A stretch of DNA of 64,000 bases from VXYL01 sp965203685 (GTDB lineage: Bacteria > Pseudomonadota > Gammaproteobacteria > Pseudomonadales > Azotimanducaceae). The position numbers and the translations under genes are program-made. Positions 45,037 through 53,492 of the stretch are shown piece by piece; the first letter of the stretch is position 1, and each line of letters starts with the position of its first letter. The stretch lies in contig OZ241908.1 of NCBI GenBank assembly GCA_965203685.1, positions 2,914,001-2,978,000 of the forward strand. Reading direction: 5' to 3'. The notes under the pieces are model-generated. The model made no database searches, had not been told where the DNA came from, and was given only the letters and a program-made list of their open reading frames with translations.

Positions 45037-45494
45037 GCGAAATAGCCTTCATCGAGCTGCCCTAGCGTTTCCTCAACGACCTGGCCACCGGCTTCCGTCC
45101 GCAGAAGTTCCATCGCGCTGATGCCACCGAACGATCGGCGAGGTTTGCGTAGCCACGTAAGCGCGGACTCGGAACTCCCAAACACCGCCTGCGCCATTGC
45201 CCAGATTTTCACGGTGCGCAGGAAACAGCCGGTCTCATTGGCCGTGAGTGGCCGACCGTTCCGACGCCTGTGGCTGAGCGTCCGCGGCGGCACAATCCAC
45301 TCTATTTCCCGCCTGGCGAAGCCGCCGTCGACCAGCACCGCGACCAGTTCGGGCGCTACACCCTCTCGGGTGACCGCCGCGAGATCCAAGGCCGTCTCAA
45401 TGGGCGTCTTCAACAGTCGACTCAGTTCCGCCAATGCTCTGGCAGAAACCGCTTCAACACTCGCTCGGGGTGTGAAATCGTCGTTGGCGCCCAT
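45033..45494 (-). CDS. Xre/MbcA/ParS-type antitoxin (DUF2384)
   Basis: A 153-residue protein. The N-terminal helix-turn-helix-like region (about 35-90) includes EIEWIVPPRTLSHRRRNG. The C-terminal DUF2384 part (about 95-153) reads LTANETGCFLRTVKIWAMAQAVFGS, then ALTWLRKPRRSFGGISAMELL. The latter is the toxin-binding segment in MbcA and ParS relatives. The start at 45494 follows AGGAGAGG. It precedes and overlaps the toxin gene, so the antitoxin is made first and likely represses the pair. Confidence 0.9.
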   Translation of the reverse strand: MGANDDFTPRASVEAVSARALAELSRLLKTPIETALDLAAVTREGVAPELVAVLVDGGFARREIEWIVPPRTLSHRRRNGRPLTANETGCFLRTVKIWAMAQAVFGSSESALTWLRKPRRSFGGISAMELLRTEAGGQVVEETLGQLDEGYFA

Positions 45495-45773
45495 ACTTGC
45501 CTCTCCTATGCGGCGACCTTGTGCGGCAATTTGCCGATTGTACATCGGCATATCGCCCGGCCGCCGGGGTCCACACCATTCGGTCCGAAGACGAGGAAGG
45601 CCTCCAACACAAGTGCGATTCATCTTCCAACGATACGGACAACACCGCGGGTGAATCGTGGCGGCCGTGGCCTTCCTTTTGTGACACGTTCGACGTGCAG
45701 GCTGCGTCGGTCGACGGTGCAACCTGCCCTCCGATCGTGCGGTCGAAAGCTCGGGCCCAGGCCCGCGTGGATC

Positions 45774-47039
45774 TCAATCCGCGTCGTTGGGTATCGCCAC
45801 CACCGCTCCGCGCGCGATCATGGCCTCGATGGCCTCCGCGTCGACCCCCGCCTGCGCCAGCACTTCGCGCGTATGCCGCCCGAGCACGGGTGACGGCGCG
45901 GCGCTATCGAGGGGCGTCGCCGAGAACTTCACCGGTGGTGCTACGACCGTCATCCCACCGACCTGTTCGTGCTCTAGCCGCACGACGTAGTCGTTCGCCC
46001 GTACCTGTTCGTCATCCAGCACCTGGTCCTTGAGCAGCACCGGGCCCGCGGGGACGCTCGCACGCTCGAATTCAGCGAGCCAATGCGCGACGGGACGCCC
46101 TCGGATCGCCTTCGCGACTTGGTCCCGCATCTCTCGTGTGTGCGCCGCGATGTCGTCGGGCACGAAGCCCTCTTCTGCCAACGACGGATCCGTAACGCCG
46201 ATTGCGGCGACGGCACGGCGTTGCAACGCGCGTCCGCCTGCGGCCAACGCCAGCAACCCGTCCTGGGCCTGGAAGACGCCGTAGTACGGTGGTTCGATCG
46301 CCGGCTTCACGGTGTTCCTGTGCGCCAGGACGTCCGCAAGGGAACGACCTTCCTGGAACGCGCGTTTGAGGTAGTCGACGAACTCGTTCCGCCAGCCGTC
46401 GACCACATCGACGTGGTTGATCGAGTTGTTCTGCAGGACGAGCGCTGCCTGCAACAGGGACACGTCAAGTCGTTGGCCGCGCCCGCGCCGTTCGCGGTCG
46501 TAGAGGGCGGTCGCAATGCCCCAAGCCATGAGCAATGCGGCGGTGTAATCGATCACCGGGTCGACCAACGGCACAGGGCCGCCCTTTGTCACGGGCGCAA
46601 GGCCCGTGTACGCCTGCAGGACCATGTCCATGCCGGCCTTGTGGCTCAACGGGCCGCGCTTGCCGAAGCCAGTGTTCTCCGCGTAGATCAGCCGTTCGTT
46701 GGTCGCTGCGAGCGTCTCGTAGTCAAGCCCGAGTTCTTCGGCTTGTCCCGGTCGAAAGTTCGCAATTACCACGTCCGCACGCCCGAGAAGGCCACGCAGG
46801 GCCCGCCTGACACCCTCGTCCGAGAGCTTCACCGCGATGCTGCGTTTGCCGCGGTTCTTGTTGAGGAACTGGCGCGCCTCGGTCGACGACAGGCGCGTTC
46901 CGTTGCGGCGGGCGTCGTCGCCGTGCAGCGGTTCCACCTTGATGACGTCGGCGCCGCCGTCGGCCATCAACTGACCGCAATAGGGCGCGGCGATGAAGCG
47001 TCCGAACTCGACAACGGTCAGTCCATGGAACGGCCCCAA
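45774..47039 (-). CDS. CaiB/BaiF family CoA-transferase (family III)
   Basis: A 421-residue class III CoA-transferase. The N-terminus GLTVVEFGRFIAAPYCGQLMA, then GADVIKVEPLHGDDAR and NKNRGKRSIAVKL, is diagnostic. The catalytic Asp is D138 in AGMDMVLQAYTG. Members move CoA between carboxylic acids such as formate/oxalate, carnitine derivatives or succinate/malate. The substrate is not predictable, and no neighbouring dehydrogenase or hydratase gives a hint. It ends about 280 bases from the antitoxin gene and follows the Uma2 gene by 23 bases. Confidence 0.92.
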   Translation of the reverse strand: MGPFHGLTVVEFGRFIAAPYCGQLMADGGADVIKVEPLHGDDARRNGTRLSSTEARQFLNKNRGKRSIAVKLSDEGVRRALRGLLGRADVVIANFRPGQAEELGLDYETLAATNERLIYAENTGFGKRGPLSHKAGMDMVLQAYTGLAPVTKGGPVPLVDPVIDYTAALLMAWGIATALYDRERRGRGQRLDVSLLQAALVLQNNSINHVDVVDGWRNEFVDYLKRAFQEGRSLADVLAHRNTVKPAIEPPYYGVFQAQDGLLALAAGGRALQRRAVAAIGVTDPSLAEEGFVPDDIAAHTREMRDQVAKAIRGRPVAHWLAEFERASVPAGPVLLKDQVLDDEQVRANDYVVRLEHEQVGGMTVVAPPVKFSATPLDSAAPSPVLGRHTREVLAQAGVDAEAIEAMIARGAVVAIPNDAD

Positions 47040-47062
47040 AACGGCCTCCGTATAGCCTTACG

Positions 47063-47809
47063 TTACTTGCGGCCCAAACGGGCCTCGAGTTCGGCAATCC
47101 TCGCGAGAGCCTCGTCCCGCTGGGCCAAGGCGTCGTCGCGCTGGCGCAAAGCGTCGTGAGCCAAAGGAATGCGCTCGCCTGTGCGCACGTTGCGGATGTC
47201 CATCTCCGTGCGGTCGTAGGAGATCTCCGCGCCGAGCACGTCGCTCCGGTAGACGCCCGGGGGTGACGGCGTGATGGGTTGGTAGGCGCCGTGGCGGAGC
47301 CGGTAGCCCACGACCGGTTCGCGGATCCGGCCGATCGGGTCGACCTGCCAGTACTCGCGGACGCCGAGATCCCGGTACAGCGCCGGCTTGATGTCGACGT
47401 CCCGGCGCCAGGTCTTGTTCGACAGCCCCTCGACCACGAGATCCGGCGGTCGACCCTCGACCCAAGTCTTGTACGAGTTCCTGTGGTGCCGCCCGACGCC
47501 GAGCGCAATGGTGATGTCCGGTTCGACGGCGGCGGTGTTGTTGCCCTGTTCGAAGAGTATGAGCAGCCGCTCCTGCACCATGGCGTCTGCGCGATCGGCG
47601 AGCAGGACGAAGGCGGCGTTCCTGAAGTAGTTCAGGACGTCGTCGTGCCCGCTGCTCTCCGACACGTTGCGGCTCTCGCACGGATACCCCTCGTCGTCAT
47701 AGCCGACCGGTGGCAGGGGTCTCCACAGGGCTTCGGCGTGGATCTTGGACAGCGGTGCCGCGCCGTCCCCCGGACGCGTTCTTGCAGCGTGTGCTGAGGT
47801 GTCTTGCAT
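47063..47809 (-). CDS. Uma2-family predicted endonuclease, second copy
   Basis: A 248-residue protein. The core has VEPDITIALGV, PPDLVVEGLSNKTWRRD, the Lys of DIKPALYRDLGVREYWQVDP and a C-terminal strand. The tail (about 215-248) is a short coiled coil with repeated LRQRDDALAQRDEAL units. It resembles the Uma2 protein at 19203 in layout (nuclease fold plus coiled coil) though the sequences differ. Function is undetermined. Confidence 0.82.
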   Translation of the reverse strand: MQDTSAHAARTRPGDGAAPLSKIHAEALWRPLPPVGYDDEGYPCESRNVSESSGHDDVLNYFRNAAFVLLADRADAMVQERLLILFEQGNNTAAVEPDITIALGVGRHHRNSYKTWVEGRPPDLVVEGLSNKTWRRDVDIKPALYRDLGVREYWQVDPIGRIREPVVGYRLRHGAYQPITPSPPGVYRSDVLGAEISYDRTEMDIRNVRTGERIPLAHDALRQRDDALAQRDEALARIAELEARLGRK

Positions 47810-48011
47810 GGTTGGAATCTACCATAGCGGGTTCCGGTTCGTAGTCGCCGGGCAAGCATCCGGCAAGCAAAACCAAAGGCGTTAGGGACATCGGCCCAGC
47901 CGCTTGTAGGAGATTCGCACGCTATTGTGTAAGCCCCCGCCTAAACCTAATGTGGGAGTATCGCCAGTGTTGAGGCAGGCTCCGCATCCTGCGGGCCGGG
48001 GAGGACCAACC

Positions 48012-48743
48012 GTGCTGAGCGTCGACAAGGACGATCCCCGCGCCGTGCGCGTGACCGAAGCCATCCGCGCCGGAACCACCGACAGGCTAGCCGCCCTGCT
48101 CAAGGAGCAACCAGCCCTGGCCACCGGAGTCATCCGGGACGACAAGGGTGCCGGCCGCACCCTCCTGCATATGGCCACAGACTGGCCCGGACACTTTCCG
48201 AACGTAGCGGCCACCATCAAGATGCTGGCCGACGCCGGCACGGATCCGAACGCGGGGCTCTACGACTCGCCAATCGACGCGTGCGAGACGCCGTTGCACT
48301 GGGCCGCCTCGTCGGACGACGTGGCCGCGATCGACGCCCTGCTGGACATCGGCGCAGACATCGAGGCGCCGGGTGCGGTCTTTACCTGGGGGACCGCGAT
48401 GTCCGACGCGGTGATCTTTGCCCAGTGGAACGCGGCACGCCGCCTGCTCGCACGCGGTGCGAAAACCACGCTCACCCAAGCCGCCGCACTCGGCGTCGAC
48501 GACCGGGTCCGAGAACTTTGCACGGGAGGCCAACCGCAGGCGGATGAGATCACCGCAGCGTTCTGGCACGCGTGTCGGGGTGGTCAGCAGTCGGCGGCGG
48601 AGTACCTGCTCGGCCACGGTGCCCATCTGAACTGGGTCGGGTTCATGGACTGGACGCCGCTACAGGCCGCCGAGGACAGCGGCAACAGCGCGCTTGTCGA
48701 GGCACTGCGTTCGCGGGGGGCGCGCCGCGGCGGGGAGCGCTAG
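48012..48743 (+). CDS. Ankyrin-repeat protein
   Basis: A 243-residue protein with about four ankyrin repeats. Typical units are RTLLHMATDWPGHFPNVAATI, then TPLHWAASSDDVAAIDALLD, AQWNAARRLLARGAK and DWTPLQAAEDSGNSALVEAL. There is no signal peptide. The GTG start at 48012 is favoured by GGGGAGGA six bases upstream; an ATG at 47925 would add 29 residues of weak quality. Ankyrin proteins bind other proteins; the partner is unknown. Repeats of both palindrome families follow within 130 bases of its stop. Confidence 0.82.
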   Translation: MLSVDKDDPRAVRVTEAIRAGTTDRLAALLKEQPALATGVIRDDKGAGRTLLHMATDWPGHFPNVAATIKMLADAGTDPNAGLYDSPIDACETPLHWAASSDDVAAIDALLDIGADIEAPGAVFTWGTAMSDAVIFAQWNAARRLLARGAKTTLTQAAALGVDDRVRELCTGGQPQADEITAAFWHACRGGQQSAAEYLLGHGAHLNWVGFMDWTPLQAAEDSGNSALVEALRSRGARRGGER

Positions 48744-48763
48744 CAGACGACGTCGTTCCAACG

Positions 48764-48787
48764 GATGCGGACGGGGACGTCCGCGCA
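48764..48787. repeat. Family 2 palindrome, intergenic copy
   Basis: GATGCGGACG then GGGACGTCCGCGCA: outer arms GCGGACG / CGTCCGC with a three-base loop. It lies 20 bases after the ankyrin gene stop, in the convergent gap before the tannase gene. Confidence 0.6.
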
Positions 48788-48833
48788 CCCCGCGGTCAAG
48801 CGCTAGGCGATGCGGCCAGGCACGCCCTTGGTA

Positions 48834-48874
48834 TGCGCGGGGCAAGCCCCTCGCGCTCCCCGGCTGAAGGCTCA
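48834..48874 (+). repeat. Palindromic element family 1 at the 3' end of the tannase gene
   Basis: The inner palindrome GGGGC-AA-GCCCC is followed by TCGCGCTCCCCGGCTGAAG and GCTCA. The final TCA is the TGA stop codon (minus strand) of the tannase gene. The copy has the same orientation as the one at 50396, so the gene is bracketed by direct copies. Confidence 0.85.
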
Positions 48875-50473
48875 GGGCACGGCGCAGTCAAAGCTGGCCT
48901 CGTCGTTCTCGTCGCCTTCGCCGCGGTAGCGCGCCAGTTCCGGGTAGGGGCATAGCGGGCGACTGAAACGGCGTTCCTGGGCAACGCCCTCGTCGGGCGC
49001 CAGGTGCCCCATCTCGGTGGGTTCCGGTGTCGTCGCGACGAGCCTGTCCGGTGCCGTTCCCTCCTCGCGCCACGCCACCAACGGCTCGACGTAGTCCGTG
49101 TCCCATGCGCCCGGACCTCCGGCGCAATGCACCATGCCGGGCACCATGAACAGTCGGAGGAAGTCGTCTGTGTCGTCGGCGCCCATGGTCTGCTTGACGC
49201 CGTCCAGGTAGTTGATGGCGCGCTGCGGGCGGAGCGGAAAGTCATTCCAGCCTTGGTACATCAAGAGCTTGCCGCCACGATCACGAAACTCGCTCAAGTC
49301 GAAGGTGCCGACGTCCAGGGGCGACGTGGCATCGGCGATGGTGTCCCGGTCCGCGACTGGGTCGAAAGCGTCAATGTCGAAATCCGGTGTGTCGCGCATC
49401 ATCAGGCTGAGCAGTTCGCCGACCCCGGAGAGCACGGACTCGCCACCGAACGCCTCGTTGGGAAGCATCCAGAACCGCCAGTCCCCCGCCGCCTCGGCAC
49501 CGGGAGGCACGCCCGGCGAGAGCACGTTACCGTCGGCGTCCGTCATATCGCCGTAGACGAAACGGGCTGTCTCGATCTGACCCGCGGTCAGGCACCCTTC
49601 GGTCTGACCCGCTGCGCATTGCAGGGCGCCCACGTCAAAGACATCGCTCGTGCAGAGACGCGGGTCGTTGATGACGCCGTCCTCGACGCCGTCCAAGCTG
49701 TCGCAAGCCGCTCGCGATGCGTCGTCCATCACGCGCAACGCGTCGGGCGTCAGCGGATTGCTCGTTTGCATCCGATGCACGCCGACGGTCCACGACACGA
49801 ACTCCTGGAACCGGAACGCCGGGGCGCCGGCGATGATGCCGTCGTAGTCGTCGGGGAAGCGGGTCGCCTCGAGCATCGCTGCGCGGCCACCGTTCGAGCA
49901 GCCCTTCAGGTACGCGAAATCGATCTCCTCGCCGTAGAAGTGCGTCACGATCCGCTTGGCCGCCTTTGTCGCGAGGTGGACTCCGCGATAGGCGTAGTCC
50001 AGCAACGCCTCGGGTTGCCGGTAGAACGCGTTGCCCTCGCTGGCCTCGTGCCCGGTGTCGGTGGACGCCATGGCGAAGCCACGCGCCAGCAAGCTCGTCG
50101 TGTCGCCGATGACACCGGCTCCTCCACCCACGGTGGAGAACATCAGCCGTCCATTCCAGGTGACATCGTCGCCAGGGATCGGCAGGGTCACCTCGAAGCG
50201 AATGGCCCGGTTGATGACGCCGCGCACCCGGCAGTACGTCGGGAGGGGGCCGGAATCCACCACGATCCCCGGTTCGATCGCGTGGGAAAGGTCCGTGAGC
50301 CGGACGAGCTTCCGGCATTGTTCCGACCAACTGCCTGCTGCGACCGGTAAGGCGCAGAGCAAGAAGGCGCAACAGAAGACGAGAGTTGCGTTTTTTGCGA
50401 GCGGCAGGCCCCTCGCGCTCCCCGGCTGAAGGCTCACCATGTTCGCACCCTGTTGGACGAAGCGGCGCAGCAT
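48872..50473 (-). CDS. Tannase/feruloyl esterase-family protein
   Basis: Secreted-type serine esterase, 533 residues from the ATG at 50473; an ATG at 50440 is also possible. The leader MLRRFVQQGANMVSLQPGSA is followed by a hydrophobic stretch ATLVFCCAFLLCALPVAAG, a probable signal peptide with cleavage near AAG. The nucleophile motif is KGCSNGGRAAMLEATRFP. The catalytic Asp and His lie near YQGWNDFPLRPQRA and MVPGMVHCAGGPGAWD. The family cleaves gallate or ferulate esters. Twelve N-terminal residues are encoded by a family 1 palindrome, placed before the hydrophobic core, and the stop codon falls in another copy. Confidence 0.88.
   Translation of the reverse strand: MLRRFVQQGANMVSLQPGSARGLPLAKNATLVFCCAFLLCALPVAAGSWSEQCRKLVRLTDLSHAIEPGIVVDSGPLPTYCRVRGVINRAIRFEVTLPIPGDDVTWNGRLMFSTVGGGAGVIGDTTSLLARGFAMASTDTGHEASEGNAFYRQPEALLDYAYRGVHLATKAAKRIVTHFYGEEIDFAYLKGCSNGGRAAMLEATRFPDDYDGIIAGAPAFRFQEFVSWTVGVHRMQTSNPLTPDALRVMDDASRAACDSLDGVEDGVINDPRLCTSDVFDVGALQCAAGQTEGCLTAGQIETARFVYGDMTDADGNVLSPGVPPGAEAAGDWRFWMLPNEAFGGESVLSGVGELLSLMMRDTPDFDIDAFDPVADRDTIADATSPLDVGTFDLSEFRDRGGKLLMYQGWNDFPLRPQRAINYLDGVKQTMGADDTDDFLRLFMVPGMVHCAGGPGAWDTDYVEPLVAWREEGTAPDRLVATTPEPTEMGHLAPDEGVAQERRFSRPLCPYPELARYRGEGDENDEASFDCAVP
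50396..50438 (+). repeat. Palindromic element family 1 at the 5' end of the tannase gene
   Basis: Two mismatches in the left arm relative to the 511 copy (GCGAGCGGC and GGC for AGC at the loop); the tail GCTCCCCGGCTGAAGGCTCA is intact. It encodes SLQPGSARGLPLA of the tannase precursor on the minus strand and ends at the second possible start codon. Confidence 0.85.
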
Positions 50474-50531
50474 AACACCCCACCTTTGCACCCTCCTTGT
50501 CGCGCTGCCCGTCTTACCCCAAACTGCGCCG

Positions 50532-51179
50532 ATGCTTGAGACCATCGAGATCGACCCGGGCGCGGATCCGGCAGGCACGGTCATTTGGCTACACGGGCTC
50601 GGCGCGGACGGTCATGACTTCGAGCCGATCGTGCCGATGCTTGAGCTCCGGGCGCCGGTCCGCTTCGTGTTCCCGCACGCCCCCAAACGCCCGGTGGCGA
50701 TCAACGGCGGCATGGAGATGCGCGCCTGGTACGACATCGACCCCCGCGCCCCTCTCGCCGGGACGCAGGACATCCAAGCGTCGGCAGAGCAAGTCGAGGA
50801 ACTCGTGCAGGCCGAGGCGGCCCGCGGCATCGCACGCGACAGGATTGTGCTCGCCGGCTTCTCCCAAGGGGGTGTCATCGCGCTGCACCTCGGCCTGCGC
50901 TCGTCCGAACGGTTCGCCGGCATCATGGCGCTGTCGACCTACGTCCACGACCATGAGCACCTTGGCGAGGAAGTCAGCTTCGCCAGCATCGACGTGCCGA
51001 TTCTCATGGCGCATGGACAGATGGACCCCATGATCCCCATCGCGCGTGCCGTGGCCTCCCGCGAGAGCCTGACCGGGCTGGGTTACGAGGTCGACTGGCG
51101 CGTCTACGGCATGGGGCACCAGGTCTGCCCCGAGGAAATCGCCGACATCTCATCCTGGCTCAGCGCCCGCTTCGGCTAA
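50532..51179 (+). CDS. Phospholipase/carboxylesterase (alpha/beta hydrolase)
   Basis: A 215-residue enzyme of the acyl-protein thioesterase-like family. The oxyanion motif is VIWLHGLGADGHDF, the nucleophile motif LAGFSQGGVIALHLGL, and the acid and His lie in MAHGQMDPMIP and YGMGHQVCPEE. It hydrolyses short-chain esters or thioesters in the cytoplasm. The start at 50532 (MLETIEIDPG) is chosen by family length; the open frame upstream overlaps the divergent tannase gene. The 58-base gap between the two start codons is a shared promoter region. Confidence 0.93.
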   Translation: MLETIEIDPGADPAGTVIWLHGLGADGHDFEPIVPMLELRAPVRFVFPHAPKRPVAINGGMEMRAWYDIDPRAPLAGTQDIQASAEQVEELVQAEAARGIARDRIVLAGFSQGGVIALHLGLRSSERFAGIMALSTYVHDHEHLGEEVSFASIDVPILMAHGQMDPMIPIARAVASRESLTGLGYEVDWRVYGMGHQVCPEEIADISSWLSARFG

Positions 51180-51260
51180 CACAAGCCGTGGGGCATGGGC
51201 CGCGAGTCGCGCCTTCATTTGGAATTCCGCGAAGCGGACGATCGGGCGGTCGCGTGCCTA

Positions 51261-51266
51261 TATAAT
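51261..51266 (+). promoter_or_regulatory. Candidate -10 box of argC
   Basis: A perfect TATAAT followed by CCCCGC, 29 bases before the argC ATG. No good -35 hexamer lies 16-18 bases upstream, so support is partial. Confidence 0.35.
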
Positions 51267-51295
51267 CCCCGCGCCGTGCCAAGTTTGCGCCTGCC

Positions 51296-52252
51296 ATGAC
51301 CTATTCCGTGTTCATCGACGGCCAAGCCGGCACCACGGGCCTTGAATTGGCCTCGCGCCTGTCCGCCCACCCAGGCATCGAGGTGCTCGCCATCGAAGAG
51401 GCGTCGCGCAAGGATCCGGCCCGGCGTCGTAGCCTGTTCGAACAAGCCGATGTGGTGGCGCTCTGCCTGCCCGACGACGCCGCGCGCGAGGCGGCACGCC
51501 TCGAACCCGGCGCGCGCTTCCTCGATGCCAGCACGGCGCACCGTACGAGCCCGGGTTGGACATATGGTCTTCCCGAACTCGGGCCCGGTCAGCGCGAAGC
51601 GATACGGACGAGCGCCCGCGTTGCCAACCCGGGCTGCTACCCCACGGGGTTCGTGTTGAGCATCCGACCGTTGATCGAAGCCGGCCTGCTCGACCCTGCC
51701 TTGCCCCTGCGCCTCCATGCCGTCTCGGGCTACTCGGGGGGCGGCAAGAGCATGATCGCCAAGTACGAGTCGTGCGATGCGCCGGGCCTGCGCAGCAGAC
51801 CGTATGGATTCAGCCTAGCCCACAAACACGTGCCGGAAATGCAGTGCTATGCAAAGATGGCCTCGGCCCCGCTGTTCGCACCCTCGGTCGGACACTACTA
51901 CCGCGGAATGCTGGTCCAAGTGGCGCTGTTCACCCGCGAACTCAGCGGCGACACGAAACCAGCCGACGTCTGGTGGGTGCTCGCCGACCGGTACCGTGAC
52001 GAGCCGTTCGTCCACGTCCACGACTTGCATCCGGAAGGCGCCCTGGAGGACGGCTTCCTATCGCCGACCGCGCGCAACGACACCAACGATCTCGACCTCA
52101 TGGTCTTTGCCAGCGACGAGCAACTGCTCATCGTCAGTCGCTACGACAACCTCGGCAAGGGAGCCGCCGGGGCAGCAGTGCAGAACCTCAACCTGATGCT
52201 CGGCCTACCGGAAACCGAAGGCTTAAGCGCGCCCGAGGCGCGCCTTGGCTAA
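51296..52252 (+). CDS. argC: N-acetyl-gamma-glutamyl-phosphate reductase, short type
   Basis: Arginine biosynthesis enzyme, 318 residues, the shorter (type 2) ArgC. The NADP site is near the N-terminus (VFIDGQAGTTGLELASRL). The catalytic Cys is C114 in VANPGCYPTGFV, and GGGKSMIAKYE and HKHVPEMQCY follow. It reduces N-acetylglutamyl phosphate to the semialdehyde. No other arg gene is nearby, so the pathway is dispersed. An aminotransferase starts 16 bases downstream and could be co-transcribed. Confidence 0.95.
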   Translation: MTYSVFIDGQAGTTGLELASRLSAHPGIEVLAIEEASRKDPARRRSLFEQADVVALCLPDDAAREAARLEPGARFLDASTAHRTSPGWTYGLPELGPGQREAIRTSARVANPGCYPTGFVLSIRPLIEAGLLDPALPLRLHAVSGYSGGGKSMIAKYESCDAPGLRSRPYGFSLAHKHVPEMQCYAKMASAPLFAPSVGHYYRGMLVQVALFTRELSGDTKPADVWWVLADRYRDEPFVHVHDLHPEGALEDGFLSPTARNDTNDLDLMVFASDEQLLIVSRYDNLGKGAAGAAVQNLNLMLGLPETEGLSAPEARLG

Positions 52253-52268
52253 GGGGACCCCGACGACC

Positions 52269-53492
52269 ATGTCCGAACGATCCGAGTTGGAGGCACGCTA
52301 CCTCGCGTTGAAGGGCGCCAACCTCTCGCTCGACCTCACCCGCGGCAAGCCGGCGGCCGACCAGTTGGACCTTTCCAACGCTCTCGACGGCATTCTCGCG
52401 GGCGACTACCAGGCCGAAGACGGCACGGACGTGCGCAACTACGGCAACCTGCGCGGCCTCCCCGAGGCGCGCGCACTCGGCGCGCGGTTCCTCGACGTCG
52501 AGCCAGACGAGGTGATGGCGGGCGGCAACGCCAGCTTGACGATCATGTTCTTCGTCCTCGATGCGGCCATGAACGCCGGCCTCATCGGCGAGCCATGGCG
52601 TAAGTCGGGTCCGGTCAAGGCGATCTGCCCCGTACCCGGATACGACCGCCACTTCACGGTCGCGGAGGCGGTCGGCATGGAACTGGTGAGCGTGCCCATG
52701 ACCGACAACGGGCCGGACATGGCTGTCGTCGAAGACCTTGTTGCCAACGACCCCGCCATCCGCTGCATTTGGTGCGTGCCCAAGTATTCCAACCCCACCG
52801 GTTGCATCTACTCGCCGGAAACGGTTCGCCGAATCGCCACGTTGCCGGGCAAGGCGGCCGGGCCGTTCCTGGTCCTCTGGGACAACGCGTACGCGGTCCA
52901 CGACTTCCGCTTTCCGCCGCAACCACTGACGCCGATCCTGCCCTTGGCGAGGGCCGCCGGAACAGCGGACAGCATCGCGATGTTCGCATCGACCTCGAAG
53001 GTGACTTTTTCTGGGGGCGGGATCGCCTTCCTAGGCGGTTCCGAGAATTTCCTGGCCGCCACGGACAAGCGGCTCGCGACGTTCATGATTGGACCGGACA
53101 AGGTGAATCAGCTTCGCCATGTGCGCTTCCTTGCCGGCAGACTCGAGGAACATATGCGCGCCCACGCAGATCTTGCGCGCCCGAAATTCGAAGCCCTCCA
53201 AAGCGGGCTCGAGCGGGGCCTGGGCGGGACCGGTCTTGCCACGTGGACGAAGCCCGCAGGCGGCTACTTCGTTTCCGTGGACACGCTACCCGGCCTCGCC
53301 AAGTCCGTCGTCGCACTCGCCGCCGAACTCGGCGTGGCGCTGACCCCGGCGGGTGCCACGTTCCCGCATGGCGAAGACCCCGAGGACCGGAACATCCGTT
53401 TGGCGCCGACCTTCGCCACCCTGAAGGAGGTCGAGGCCAGCGTGGACGTCTTCACGCTCTGTGTTCGACTTGCGGCAGCGCGGCGCGGATGA
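52269..53492 (+). CDS. PLP-dependent aspartate-type aminotransferase
   Basis: A 407-residue fold-type I aminotransferase. The N-terminal motif LDLTRGKPAADQLDLS and VRNYGNLRGLPEARALGARF match the actinobacterial-type aspartate aminotransferase subgroup. The PLP Lys is K244 in MFASTSKVTFSGGGIAF, and the Asp-Tyr pair is in LWDNAYAVHD. The probable reaction is aspartate plus 2-oxoglutarate to oxaloacetate and glutamate. The ATG at 52269 is preferred over an upstream TTG (52245) by the AGGGG ribosome site. The stop overlaps the helicase start by four bases. Confidence 0.88.
   Translation: MSERSELEARYLALKGANLSLDLTRGKPAADQLDLSNALDGILAGDYQAEDGTDVRNYGNLRGLPEARALGARFLDVEPDEVMAGGNASLTIMFFVLDAAMNAGLIGEPWRKSGPVKAICPVPGYDRHFTVAEAVGMELVSVPMTDNGPDMAVVEDLVANDPAIRCIWCVPKYSNPTGCIYSPETVRRIATLPGKAAGPFLVLWDNAYAVHDFRFPPQPLTPILPLARAAGTADSIAMFASTSKVTFSGGGIAFLGGSENFLAATDKRLATFMIGPDKVNQLRHVRFLAGRLEEHMRAHADLARPKFEALQSGLERGLGGTGLATWTKPAGGYFVSVDTLPGLAKSVVALAAELGVALTPAGATFPHGEDPEDRNIRLAPTFATLKEVEASVDVFTLCVRLAAARRG

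Noticed and set aside
45495..45773. Small gene upstream of the antitoxin
   Set aside because: An upstream in-frame extension of the antitoxin is open, but the AGGAGAGG ribosome site and domain start place the true beginning at 45494; the rest reads as noncoding.
48872..50473. Tannase gene as a pseudogene damaged by repeat insertion
   Set aside because: The catalytic motif, signal-peptide core and full length are intact, and the repeat keeps the frame.
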